The translations under genes were made by a program, and so were the position numbers. The notes beneath the pieces were generated by a model that saw nothing but the letters and a program-made list of their open reading frames with translations, searched no databases and had not been told where the DNA came from. This document shows positions 47,701 to 60,700 of a stretch of DNA of 64,000 bases, in pieces. The stretch is from Mycogone perniciosa (Eukaryota > Ascomycota > Sordariomycetes > Hypocreales > Hypocreaceae): contig JAOALB010000151.1 of NCBI GenBank assembly GCA_025331125.1, positions 62,001 through 126,000 on the forward strand, read 5' to 3'. Position 1 is the first letter of the stretch. Every line of letters begins with the position of its first letter.

Positions 47701-47905
47701 CATGCCCTTGAGGGGAGGGGTGCGTGAAATGCTCCTTCAGCCAGCCAGCCTGTATCTTGGCCATGCATTCTACCATCTCAACAACGACTTAAGTCATTTG
47801 TGAAACCCACCACCGCGCATACCAGTCAGGCCTCAAGACACTTGTCGGAGAATCTTCTCTCCCCCCGTTGGGCGCCATGCTAGCAACCTTTGTTGGTCTC
47901 GTCCC

Positions 47906-47938
47906 GTGTGCGCGCGTGTGTGTGTGTTTGTGTGTGTC
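47906..47938. repeat. Imperfect GT/CG microsatellite
   Basis: Interrupted GTGTG and CGCGCG run. A separate alternating CG run lies near 47513-47527. Confidence 0.75.
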
Positions 47939-50116
47939 TCTGCCAATGAGTACCGCATCGAGGCGAACCGTAGGAGATTCCGCGAGCCACAAGGCTGGCT
48001 TTTGCGTCCCACCGGGTATTCTTGGAAGAAACCTGGAGGGGTAACAGCAGCCGCAGCCGGCGGAATCGTGCATGCGGGCAGATACAGTACCTGAGCAGTG
48101 AGCAATCGGAGACGACGACTCATATCAAGAGAAAGATGATAGGTGAAGGCAGAGCAACCCGAGACTTATGTCTTGTGTGTCAGTCACCGCATCGTGTTCC
48201 TGCCACTATTGAGAATGACGAGGTCCTAAGGCTTCTTGCAGACCAATAGGGTGGTTCTAGCTCAAGCAAGTCCCCAGAAACCTGGAGCCTGATCTCTCCG
48301 TATCCAAAGGATCACACAAGAATGGGTCTAGAGAGGTTTGCTCTGACAGGACCAACTCGGAGATTCCAGGCGCAGAAACGACCGAGAAGAATGACAGACC
48401 GCAACCTGCCCGTGTCAACATCCTCCGCTCAGTCATGAGGGCATTGCGCCTTGAGTTTGTAAATCATCGTGGGTTGGACATGGCGAAGCATCCTGAGTTG
48501 TGTTCCCCGGCAAATACGAGCTGCATCCGGACATCTTGATCACAACAGCTAAACCAAAGCTTCCTCAAGATCAACGAAACCGCGCGCTCCCATCACGACT
48601 TCCGACGGCCCTGTCCCGGTTGGATACTCGGTCTTCTCAGTGTATCCGAGAGTACAAGCTCAAGTCACAGAGACTGTGACTTACAGCTAGCTAATACCTG
48701 TCCGCCTGTGTGATACCCTCAGCTGGGAACGGGGTATTGGAACGAGACACGGCTGTGACCATTGAGCAACCCCCCGTTCCGCCAAGAATAAGACAAGAAT
48801 CTTATAGATCACACGAAAAGAAATAAAATATTGCAGAAAAAAATAGAATTAATTTAATTCAATATTTTTATTCCCTTGTTTTTTTCCTTCGTATCGCTCC
48901 CTAGCAAAGATCCCGTGTCCCCCGACAGGGTCGATCTGCGAATGCAACGCAAGCCACCAGATGTCCGTTTCCACTTCTCAGCTGCGTCAAGCCTAGAAGT
49001 CTGTAAGAACATACACCGTCTCTTCTGGGCAGCGGCAACGTGCTACTTTGATTTCTATCTTGAACCCTCAGACTCGTAAGTAATACCGCAATTGCAACGA
49101 AGGTGCGGTGTAGGCCTCTCTCCTCCCACGCCTCTCGTCATTGGGGGCGGAAATTTGAGCCTGGGCAGGATCTGTGAAGCCCATATCCATGCACCTTGCC
49201 TCTCTGGAAATTGAGTTGTGTGCTCCATTACCAAGGCCACCTCGCTGATGATCAGATCATATGACTTGGCGGTGCCGGGGGCTGCATCCAGCCTCATAGG
49301 CCAAGCATTGAGCATTGTTATCTCTCGCCAAATGGCAGTCCATGGAATGGTCGTCAGGAGACTCTATTTGTTTGTGTTTCACTCGAAGCCTTGCTTGGAA
49401 GTTTGCTTCACGTCCGTGTGATAAGAAAAATAGAAACTCGTCTCTTCACAGGCCGTGTGCAATGTGAGTGGCCCATTGGTCGGTTTCCGTCCAGACAGGT
49501 GAGATGCAGTCGCCAAGTCGGTGACTATTCAGGACAAACCCCCACGTCCTCTATATGGCCTGATTATACTCTGTTAAGAGCGACATTTTTCCAATAAGTG
49601 AATGCGCGAAATAATAAAAGGGAATCGGCTTCGGGGTGACCTGTTAGCCGCCGTAATGACACCCCTCCAACAAGGAATCCGTACTGCGTAAGCTCGCCCG
49701 TTGGGTGTAAGTGTAGGTCATCATCGCGAAAATATTGCCGTCTCTGTTGACGGACACGCCGGAACTAGTATAAGCAATCTGATAAGGTGATGCTGGATAA
49801 CGGCCCGCGTCAGCTTTCTCTTCGGACGACAACTGGAACGCCACGTCCGATTCTCGGCCTGGGGACCACGGTCATGGTGTCTAGAGAGTCGGAGTCTTGA
49901 GATATGCCTGCAATTAGATCACCAACATTCTCATGATAATCGCAAGGCAGCATTCGCATGCTATTCTCGAGTGGCTGCGGCGCTTCGCTCATCCAGGGCC
50001 ATCTGATATAACGGGGGGTGTTATTCTGCAAGAGCCGCTGCTGCCACGTCGTTAAAACTCAGCCCTGTGGTTTGCAGCGAGTGTGCGTCCTGTGTCAACG
50101 GTCTGAGGATCCGCTC

Positions 50117-50144
50117 CGAAAAGACCGCTTCGAAAAGACCGCTT
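50117..50144. repeat. 14-bp direct tandem duplication
   Basis: The unit CGAAAAGACCGCTT occurs twice head to tail with no mismatch. Confidence 0.85.
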
Positions 50145-51034
50145 GGCAGCCTTGCGGTGCGGATACTACACCCTCTCTGTCACTCTTCGCGCGCAAAGCT
50201 CTTGGGCATTGGACTGGATAGGGCAAAAAAGGCCTCAGGGCGAGATGTCAAGGAGCGGTTCCATTGCTGATTCGCCTTGCCCAAAGATCTCTCTTTCCTC
50301 TCTCCCATTCAGGGTCCAGTGGCCCAGCGGGCCGACAACATCATCTGACGACCGGGCAGGGGGGTGAGTTGGCGACACCATCATCAAAATGACCCGACTG
50401 GAAAGAGGATGAAACAACAGATTCACAACTCAAGACCATTGGGGCTGAGCGTGATCAGTTCCCCAGGGTTCCATATCAAAGGCCAATGTAAGTGAGTGTA
50501 CGTAGTGGAGTGCAAGGAGCATACAAAGTACTCGTACTCGTCCATGAATCAATAATGGTCTGTCACCCAAAAATCGAGACCATCACCATCGGCGGGGATG
50601 TCGGAGCGGGCGCCAACCAGCCTGCAGCCGCCACGTAGGCGGTCACTTGAGCAGTAATAAACATCGTGGGGTACGTCCGAACTGCTGTTTCAAGCAACCG
50701 GAGGCTATAAACGTGGGAGTATCTCCTGGAAGGCCGGTGTTGATATCCAATCTTGTCAGCGTTACAGCTCGTGGCGGTCCGGATTCGTGCCGTTCCCTTG
50801 TCGTTCCCACGCTGGCGTAGGGCGTCGATCACAAACTTATCACGGAGGGTGGAGTGACGCTTCAGCGCTTCTGCGACACATGACCGTGCAAGTTTTCTCC
50901 TCAGCGCGTAATATTCTGCCTATCAATACGGGTATTATAGCAACAGGCCCAGTTAGAGGACACCAATCACGCAACAGCGTCGTTTGGCTGAAGTTGATTA
51001 TCCAAGGGTCCTCCTATTGTTTAATTAGTATTAT

Positions 51035-51057
51035 TACTCCGTACTCCGTACTCCGTA
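51035..51057. repeat. Tandem TACTCCG motif array
   Basis: Three TACTCCG units of 7 bp followed by TA, giving three overlapping TACTCCGTA 9-mers. It is the densest tandem copy of a motif scattered through all intergenic regions of the window. Confidence 0.9.
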
Positions 51058-54000
51058 TTTTGTCAATAATTCCTCTCGAGTAATATCGACTTCCGGCTAA
51101 ACGCCTGTTCTGCCTGTGGCTTAAGAACGGAAATTATCAGTTTTGCAAATGACGCAATTGTACTCCGTACCACCGTGGAATTATCGCATCCATCAGCAGC
51201 TAGCAGTATCTAACGGAGGACGTTGGTCAGTCGACGTGATACGACGATGATGAATACCAATTGAATCGGTCAAACAGGGATGTCTACTTCTCACAAACCT
51301 CCCAAATCTATTTAGCCCCCAAAAATTCTGTAGTCATATGCCATACCAACAGCCGGTTAAAAACGGCGATGCAATATATTAGGCATCACGATGGGAGCGG
51401 TGCTTGGCGTCATCATGTCGCCAACATTAGCAAGGTGGTATCCAGTTGATATGGATTGGGGCGTGTGCTTCTGCAAAGGGAAAAGGGGACCTCTTTCACT
51501 GCCTGGCTTCTCCAACAGACAGCAATTGAGCCCTCGCAGAGTCTCAAACGCGGCGATGCAATCACAAGTGGGCAGTGGGCTGTAGGGCAGAGCAGAGCCA
51601 CATTGTTGGCAGCTCAAGCCACTGTCCAAAAATAAGTCGTCACTGTTGTTGGCCTGAGCGCCTCGCATTGGTAGTTGTGTGCCTGACAGAGGTCTGTATG
51701 CATGCATTTACGGAGTAATAGTGGTATGCAAGTTGGATCATCATATGCCTCGCAGCGGGTAAGGTAGGTAGGTAGAGGATCCCATGCCGACAAGGACAAC
51801 CCCGATCGAAACGTCATGTTGGCGCTTGGACGCTTCTGCCTTTGTTAGATCGACAGGTGATCCAATTGATGGCGATGCTGAGAGCTGTTGGGAGAACAAC
51901 GGACGTAGGAGCCAACAGGTTGCCAGTGCTGCCGTCATGCTGTGCCGTTTGCGGAGATTCAAGGCGCTGCCTAGACGTCTCCATTGCTATTACTGACTTC
52001 TTATTGTTGGTGACGATTGATTATGGTCGTCCAACACCAGTGTTTCCTTTCTTTTTTTGCTCATGATCTCGTTCAAACTGTCCAACACTTGAGCTGGTTG
52101 TACGGAGTACATTGCATTGCCTTTCTTGGTGCCTATTCTCGGGCGCGATCGGTCCCGATCATTCTCGGCTTCAATCTTGATCACGCCGTCGTGATGGCAT
52201 TGGCATCCCGACGAGACGGTTCGTACGAGTAAGACAAGGGATCACAGCAAATCAATAAGAAGTATTCTTTTCTTAATCACCTAACATGTCGGCGATAATG
52301 AACGGCGTTAAAAGAAAAGAGTTTCAATTGAATGTCACAGGCATACGTCAATTTACGCATGGAGAAGCCCGAGGCATGAAGTAATGGGTCATTAATAAGA
52401 TAAACTTTCTCCTAGCAGTTAGTATATGATGACAGTAAGATTCAATCACTCCGGCACCAAGGCAGCTGAAGAGCTCTGTAAGGCACTGGTCAGCATACAT
52501 ACTACATACCTCGGTGGCCACAGACACACCGAGACATCTGTTGACCCATTGACATATGAAAATGGATGCCTATGGAAAGACAAGAGACCAAGCCAACAAG
52601 TGCGTGCAAGTCCACTGCCAAGCGCCCATTCATTGCCCCCAAGCTCGCCCTTGTCTACCGGAGCTGACACGGCACTCCTCCGAGGCCTCTGGGTAACAAA
52701 GGCCCGAAACGGCGGGTCTCCTCCGTTCCAATTGTGGGACAAAGACCAACTAGCAGGATTGGTATTTGAAAGCTCGACACGATTCACCGGACATCCGGGA
52801 CACAACAAGGGGGGTGGGGACTGAAATCCGATGCCCAAACGGAATGCTAAATTTATTATTTTATTTTCGATTATCGATTTTCCTTGATTGGTGCGTTTTC
52901 ACGTTCCCACATCGGTAGTTCTGGGATCGCTGGGTGTATGGACTAACAGTAGCTTAATTGGCATAACGACTACCTACGATGTGGACCAAATCGGTCGACC
53001 GAGGGGTGGGTATTAAGCATTTAGCCCACGCGAACTGATTGCTAAACGGTACTCCGTAGAATGAATATTGAAGGAACAAGAAGCCTGTCGTCGCCTTTCG
53101 GTAAAGTTCCCCGAGGACAAGCCAACGTTTTTTATACGGGGACACGTTTTGAGGAGCAGTACGGAGTACTCGTACGAGTAATAGCGTCTTGAACCAGATT
53201 CGCCTGTCAGATAAACCGACGGATACAGCTCGGCAGCTCCAAGTTATTAACATCACGGGGTTTGCGTTGCGTTGCTTTGCATTGTCTTGTTTTTGTCTCC
53301 AGCTATCCCACTGCTATTTCATGCATTGCACGATTCATTGAACGGAAGCCGATCCTGTTCTGTAGAAAATTCCACTCACCTCGGATCAGGGTCCCCCATG
53401 CTGTCGGGATGTCACGGGAGGAGGCCTCGATTGCCCCTTGAGGACCATTTCCATTTACCCCTCTGGGAACAGTCAGCCAACAACACTTGGTTTCCTTCGG
53501 TGGATTATTCGGCAATTCGACGCCCGATCAGTTGCCTAAGAAGAGGCCACAAGGCTAGATGCGACAGACCAATAGCTGATCATGTGAATGGCTCAGGTCT
53601 GTAATCCAACAGCCTTGTGATGCCGGAGGAATCCCCGGCCGCGGGGCCGAATGCAAGCCAACGCCAAATCTATTGTTGAAGGTCTATTGAAGTTGGAAGG
53701 GTGTGTATGAGAAATTGCAATCTAACGCCTAGTAGATAATTTGGTAAGAATTTCGTCCCAAGTCTATTACCAAGTGGCTGAATGGCTCTCCAAGGTGAAT
53801 TCGCGGCGGGATTTTTCCTGTCCGCGGCGAGCAGGGGAAAACACAACAAGGACCCCTTGCCAGGCTGAAGAATCCGCCCTGAAGGTTCCAGAAGTGGTCG
53901 AAGAAGACTTTCGGAGGAGCAGCCCCCGCAGTTTCATCGCATCTCGGACCGATAGTATTCTCGCCTCCAAATGGCCGTCGGCTAAGAGCAAGGTAGAAAC

Positions 54001-54661
54001 TCATTGATGGCAAAGGAACACGATTTATTGGCATACTATGTACTGTTCGTCTCGCCACCTATGCCTATCACCAGAATTAATTGGGGAAAACGGGGCCTTG
54101 TACTGTACATGCTGTGCATTTGCCATTGCCGGGGCAGAGAGCCGCGGCTCTTAGTCCAGACGCATAGCATAAATTTCCTTTTCAGGTAACCGAGCCCTTT
54201 GTCATGCGATTTCACGTCGCCACTGGTTCTGAATTCCTTTGAGGTGGATCTTTAACGTTTCGGCTGTCTGTCATGTGGTTTGCCTGTCAGCCTGCAACAG
54301 GTCACTTGACAGCTCCGCAATCCCATTCCTGTGCCTTTTGAGTTTCATCGAGCAGTAGATGACGGGATAAGGCTGTCTGCCTCGGCTGCATGTAACGCAT
54401 CACAAGCGCGAATACTGAGTAGCATTGTCCTTGCAAAGACGGAGTGTAGGCCGGAGGCGGTGTCGATGTGTCATCCAAAAAGTGAAATACAATCAATGTC
54501 TGCGCCCCGCCGAAAATAAACCACCAGTTAACTGACGTGTGGCTGTGAGGAGCAGTACTTGTCAGTGTGCGCCACGTCGTCACCAGCCTCAAGCTTCACC
54601 GCTACCCTGATTGTGTGCGCTCCGTAAATACTGAATCTACTAAGGTTAAGTCAGCATCACC

Positions 54662-54758
54662 GGGGATATGGTGTAGGGGTATCACGTTTGCTTTGCATTT
54701 ACGAGTTGTTGAAGTGCAAGCCTGTAAAAGGTCGGGGGTTCAAATCCCTCTGTCTCCA
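54662..54758 (+). tRNA. tRNA-Ala (anticodon TGC) with 25-nt intron
   Basis: A full cloverleaf can be drawn. The acceptor stem pairs GGGGATA with TGTCTCC plus discriminator A. The D arm holds an A box (54669-54679, TGGTGTAGGGG). The anticodon stem pairs TTTGC (54687-54691) with GTAAA (54724-54728). The T arm GGGGG-TTCAAAT-CCCTC contains B box GGTTCAAATCC (54737-54747). Anticodon TGC is at 54694-54696, which reads Ala codons. The intron follows position 37 (54698-54722) and contains TGCAAG, which can pair with the anticodon region as in typical nuclear tRNA introns. A T-run follows. It is the only supported gene in a 23-kb stretch. Confidence 0.9.
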
Positions 54759-54761
54759 TTC

Positions 54762-54774
54762 TTTTTGACTTTTT
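54762..54774 (+). terminator. RNA polymerase III T-run terminator
   Basis: TTTTT at 54762-54766 and again at 54770-54774, starting 4 nt after the tRNA 3' end, as expected for Pol III termination. Confidence 0.8.
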
Positions 54775-57700
54775 GTCGCATTTTCTCTCTCATTTTTTTT
54801 GACAACATATTTGATGTTCATCAGCGCCTACTTAAATTTTTTTTTTTAAAATAACATGAGTAAATCAAAGACAACAGCACATTTTGGATTGCAATATTGG
54901 AGAAAGTCAAATCAAAACCACAGCTCATATAAGGTATCGCTTTTTATAGATAATAATAATTTTCCACATTATGTAGTGGGATCATTCATGTGAAAGCCTG
55001 CGTCACGATATCGCAATGTTAGGGTAAGTTGTGGCTCATTCTTACCTAGCCACCCGTGGCTGATGACATGTGTGCACTGGAAGAGGTGACAAATCGAACT
55101 CGAAGATAAAATATCTTCCCTCCCGTTGAACAGCCGGAAAAAAAACCAATCACACCAAAAAGGGGGAAAAAATCATTATAATTGATATTATCCCCCCACA
55201 TTTCAAAAGCTCTCCTCGGCTTATTGTTGGCCATCCTGTTTCAAGTTTCCTGCAACTGCAACCCCTCGAGGTGGTGTTACGGTGTCACCTCAGCCGCCAA
55301 GCCCTGGGGAGGAAACGCCCCGCCCGAGAATCTGGGGCGGACACTCGCTAATCGGGAATCTGAGCACCACAGTTCCCAGATCGACGGGTGGTTTACAGTT
55401 GCATTTTTTATGTACATGACAACACAATACTCCTAGCAGTGTTGCTATTCCTCGTACTTCAGGAGCAGGAGTTCATTTCAAATGACCCCTGCCCCATATC
55501 GCATCGTGACGCCATCACTACGACTTCATTCCTCTGTCACGGCGCGTCGCGGCAGTAATGCGGCCCCGGACTTTGAGATCAATGGCACCGATGTCCGATG
55601 CATTGTTCAACTTCAAAACAAAACATGGGACAGAATGGCTCCACGTATGGAATGTATACATCGCACTCTGTCGAATCAGCATCGTGCGCTGACTTCCTAA
55701 TCTGGAGGTCCAGCTGGAACCAGCTGAAATCGCATCATTTTAACTCTTTCCATGATTCATCGGCATGGGCAAATGATTACAGGCACTGAATACATTCTGC
55801 TGATACATCGGCGACAATGTCAGACAACGTCTAAGATGCGGCCGAGATGCTGCTAGACTGAGTACGTATGCATGTAGCATGTATGTAGCATCACTGCAGC
55901 GCGTTCCACACAACTGGAGCTGACAGACCGTACGATTTTTTTTGCTTTCCTCTCCCTCCAACACCCCCAGGTTTTCAGGATGAACCACCCCCTGCACAAC
56001 GTACCGTTTTGCAGCATTCACATTGGCTTCTTTTGGGAAGACATTCAAAACAAACATGTGGAGCCCGACCATTTTCGGGACAAATAGGAAAAACCCGCGA
56101 GGCGGGGGGAAGAGAACAGATCCAAGACATGCATTTTGAACTTGAGAAAGACGAGGGGGCTGCAGCGATCGAAAAGATGCGACTGGATGCTTATTCCTTA
56201 TACCCTGCGATACAGGAACGGATCAGATGAGCTGATGAAAAGCTGCAAGGGCCCCTACGTGCGCCATGCATTGCATTGACCAGACGTTCGAAGCTGAAGA
56301 TGGAGAAATGCTCGCCCGCGCGCAGGCTAAGGGGGAGAGGCAAATGGGTCCCGTGTGCTAAAATACGGGCCGCTCGCGATGGTCCCGTGCTTTCTGCCCC
56401 CATCGGCGACAGCATCAACATTTCGCTATTTCCGTCATCTCAGGGGGGGTGATCGATGGGGGCTATCGTGAAATCGGAGGATCGGGGCTGCAGACGGTGT
56501 TCGCGATGTTTCAGCAGAACCTTTGTGCTACTCATCCCTCTGGGGGTTACCAAGATTTGGGGAATGGTGTGGTGGCACAAGAAATCCCGAGACCAGAGTG
56601 CCGGTAAACCTGGAACTGTATTTTGGGCAAAAACGAAATGACGGTATCCAAACCCACGGGATACAAAAACGATATCACACTTAACGAACCGTGTTATTGG
56701 ACCCTAATGGTCCCTTGCTTCCGGTGATAAGAAATGCGGACTCCCCCTCAAAGCGGAAAAGTGATCTTGTCTCGAGAAAACAAAAGCAAAACCCACATCG
56801 AATTTTGCATGATCAGTAAACATGAAGAAAAACAAAGAAACTTGCCCTGATTAACGACAACAGCTGCCCCCGCCGGCACCACCCCGTGGGAATGAAACAT
56901 GGCTTGGGGGTCGACCCCCCTCCCATAGAAAAAAAGACAGCTCACTCCAGAATACCTTAGTAGTATACATACATACATACATCCTCGTACACAACATAAG
57001 CACCCCGTCGGGGAACTGCGCCGGGTCGAGGAGGCGTATTGGCGTGGCAAGGTTGCTCGGCTGTCATTTATGATGGTCCAGTTATCAGCCTGTGATCGTT
57101 CCAGCGCGCTGGCAATCTGACAGATCGCGGCTCAGGTGACGACGCGGGAATGCTTCTAATAACTCCCTTAACTCGCAACATGGCTTGCCGATTCATGGCC
57201 TGGGAGGAGAGACGCGACAAAAAGACGTGCCGGGATATCCAAGGGCTCAGCAATACCTTCTAGAGAGTTGACAGATAAAAGGCGTTTACAAAAGGCGTTG
57301 CGACTAGTAATTAGCTGCAACGGCCGCGGGCATCGGAAGGAGAATTTCGCAAAAATACTAGTAACCAGTACTCGTAAGTAGTAGTAGCACACATGGGCTC
57401 CATGCTGCCGCTCAGAGAAAACACCTGCTTGCCCCGTTGTTGGATCCCCTCCCCATGCCGTGCATACGGAACCAACTCCATTTTTCATCACACAAAACCC
57501 CCAAAAGCAAAGTCGCATTTGAGAACGGCTCTCGCTGGACTTCTTCCCAAGATGGTGGTGCCCCCTGGTCGCGGGAGTGGGGGCGCTAGATGCCAAAGCG
57601 GACCCGCACTAGGTCTTCCGGTCCGGCTGTCCGGACCAGGCGCCTGGTCAGCAATGTTTTTGGCTGCTTTTAGTATTCATTATTCAGTGAGGGTGCTTTA

Positions 57701-60700
57701 TTTGCTGGTTTCTTGACAGCGGCCTGGCCCGTGCAAGCCACATGACCGTGAATGGGTGCGCGCACTGAGTCGCCAGATGCGCCTGTCTCAAGGGGCTTGA
57801 GTGCCACAGGGTTTTTTCTATCTATCACTTTTCACCTCTTGATACTCGTACTGCTCTGGGAATACGACTGGGGGAAGAGGGATTTTGGTTCACATGCGAT
57901 TTATTGGAACATTGCTCTTTTGACAGGAAACGGCGAATCAAGAGTGGGCCGTTTGCCACAACCATCAGTCATCACGGGAGTCAACATGCGAATAGTACGG
58001 AGTATATGGCTGAAATTCCGAATTCGGGCTGAGCAACACGTAGCCGCCACAGTGGCGCCCGTCATCTCAAGCAGCAGTTCTCCTTGCATCAACACCTCCA
58101 AAATCGTCGATGCGTGGCTTCGTCTCTTAGCGAGAATCACCGTACCAAACTGAGATTTGTCTGTCGACAAAAAACGAAGCATATGCATGCCGTGCCTTGC
58201 AATCTGCATGCTGGGACACACAGGTGATCAATGACCATGTCTCACTGCGGGACGTCTGCTCCGTATCTACTCCGTATGCACTCCAGACTCGTATGGTCGC
58301 GAAACATGCCTACTCCTATTCCTTACTCCTATGAAGAAGCAAATGAACGGACAAGACAACAACTTATCACGTCTTGGCTGGATCCGGGTCGTACATGTTC
58401 TGTCTCAAGTGTATGCGTATCATGCCAAAGCAAAGGGGTAGACATGCTTGTTCGTGGCTCAAACAACCATTATCAGAACACTACTCGTACTACGAGCCGC
58501 CCTTCTAGCACGAATAATCGACAGGTCAAAATTATAATACTATTAGTATCTGGACATCTCGATATGAGTCCGTCGCATCCATGGTTGTGCGGTGGGTGGT
58601 AGTCGTAGTAGTAAAAGAAATACGCCCAACTTATGCGATGTTGTTGTCTCCCCCGGGTGGCTAGCTATTGGCTAAAAGACGGGCGGGGGAGCTATTGGAT
58701 TTTCTTTGCGAGGACGTTTCCTCCTCTTTTGCTTGCTGGGCGTTGCGAATGGTTGGTGGAGTTTCCTCCAAATGGATCCGTTGGCACAGGCACGTTACAT
58801 CCCCTTTCCCGGCGATATTCCCGTATTTATGTACGGGGTACGGAGTACTACCAATACTATCCAATATATGCTGTATAAGGAGTACGAAGTATTACTATCG
58901 AGAAGTTTAGCATAAACGGCACAACAGCAGCTGACTGCCGGGAGATATGTACTATCAGACGCAAAGAATAAATTGCCCCGTAGATATGTACCTATCTATT
59001 ATGTACGAGTATGCTCGACAGCTCGGTCTAAAATCTAGCTCTGCCTTGCTTACCTGCATTATTTTCTTACATCGCCCTGGCTAGGAAGCTTCGTGAGATC
59101 ATGTGAAAAAAAGGTGAGCAGCGGTGAGGTGTCCTGGCCATTCCCTCGGCGCTACTCCGTACGAAGTAGACGTAGGCCCTCTTCTCATTACTACTAGGTA
59201 CCTAAGCTTACCTGCTATCCCTGGAAACCGCCCCGTGGAAATCGGATGGCTACCTTGCCGATTAAGCAAGCCATCTCGACCCGAGAAACATCCAAGATAA
59301 TGGTACCTGATCCTGATGCCCAACCGGACAGGCATTATTGATGAGAGACCCCGTTTTTGATTATTCACGGAACATCTCAATTCAAGCTTGCGGTCCCCTT
59401 TTTAATTTCCACAGCCTTGGATCCGAGGCGCCACGGGGTGTCCGGCGACCTGCTGGTGAGCTAAGAGGACCCGGAGAGCTTCCGCGGACCCGAGTTTTGG
59501 GTTCTCGGAATCATACCCAAGCCACACTTGATCTCTAACTCCAGGGCGCAAAGCGTAGGTGACTGCTAATATCACGACAAAGCATCTCTTTGTCGTATCG
59601 TATCGAAGCATCCTACGAGTAGGGTAGGTCCACCCAGACGCCGTGCCGCAATAACCCCGTGGGGAGACGGTTCAGCTGGGCGGCCACCAGGAAACGCCCG
59701 TCGTATCGTACGCAGGAGGCTCGTGGCGACGGCAAAAAGACGGTGCACAGGTCGGCAACCGTCTCTTTTTGAACAGTCGCTAATAACCAGGAACCCGCAG
59801 GGCGTTGTGGGCGATGCTGCCATCTTTGTCAATTGGGCTGATTTTGGCGGGCTTTGGTGTGATTATTTTTTGCACCGGCGCTCTGTCAAGATCGACTTCG
59901 CGGGACGACAATCAATAGCTGGAATTGAAAAAGAAAACCAACGCAGAGCTTGCCAGCATCACGGTTGTTGAAGAAAAAGCTGACAAGTCATTGGCAGCAA
60001 AACAAGAAATGTGTTAATACCGCGCGCAGCTCTCGTGAGCATTAGGCTGCCCCCGTACAGTAATCTGTGCTCTTGATGAAAAGCAAAGCCCGTGGCCAAA
60101 ATGACGGACGGTCATGCGGCGGAGAGCTATGCGTTGGCAGCGCTGGCTCTGGGCGACCTGTCCTGCTGACCCAGTGATCATAGCGGGTCGGAGGACCCTG
60201 CGGGGAGCATTGGAGTGCTGGAGGGGAAGTGGTGGCAACCCCCAAGATCTGGCTACTACTTCGTACACTGCTCTCAATTGACGCCACAGATGTTCCGAAA
60301 GCAGAACAGGTGACCCGGATGTCGCAGACCCTTACGGTGCGCTGGCACCGAGGGACTGGGCGAGGAGGCCTGATGCTACCCCGAAGCGTCTGTTTGCAAC
60401 AGGATGTCTGCTTATAGATTCGAGGTCTGTGGCCATACCTCATGATCTCGACTGCATAGACGAGCAACTCTAGGGCTTGGGTCAGGCGCAGCAGAAAAAG
60501 AAGCAGCAGCAGCAGCAGCAGCAACACACGATCAGCACCAACACAATTCAAGCGGTGTCATTTCCCCGTCGGTCTATGTGAAGGCGAGGCGCAGGCAGTT
60601 GTGCAAGGCACTTTGGAATCCTCTCTGTGAACGACGCAAAGCGATTCGCACAGGGCGCAGTCACCTGGACAGTGTGCTGGACCACTGGCATCAGAGCATG

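Larger units (their letters stand above)
38782..54661. other. Gene desert, part 1 (about 15.9 kb)
   Basis: No open frame here (the longest are about 130-160 codons, e.g. 39898-40383 and 42271-42750) has a recognisable domain, signal peptide with mature protein, or splice structure. GC is ordinary, so this is not RIP-degraded repeat. It carries dispersed TACGGAGTA/TACTCCGTA motifs (40902, 43720, 46318, 51035-51057, 51161, 51709, 52101, 53050, 53160), short microsatellites and a 14-bp tandem duplication at 50117-50144. It could hold long non-coding RNAs or distal regulatory DNA; nothing proves this. Confidence 0.55.

Noticed and set aside
52426..52838. Overlapping 130-codon frames on both strands
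   Set aside because: Both strands are open over the same stretch, which points to chance low stop density; neither product has recognisable features.
54567..54854. 95-codon frame over the tRNA gene
   Set aside because: The DNA folds as a complete tRNA-Ala with Pol III signals; the frame is incidental.
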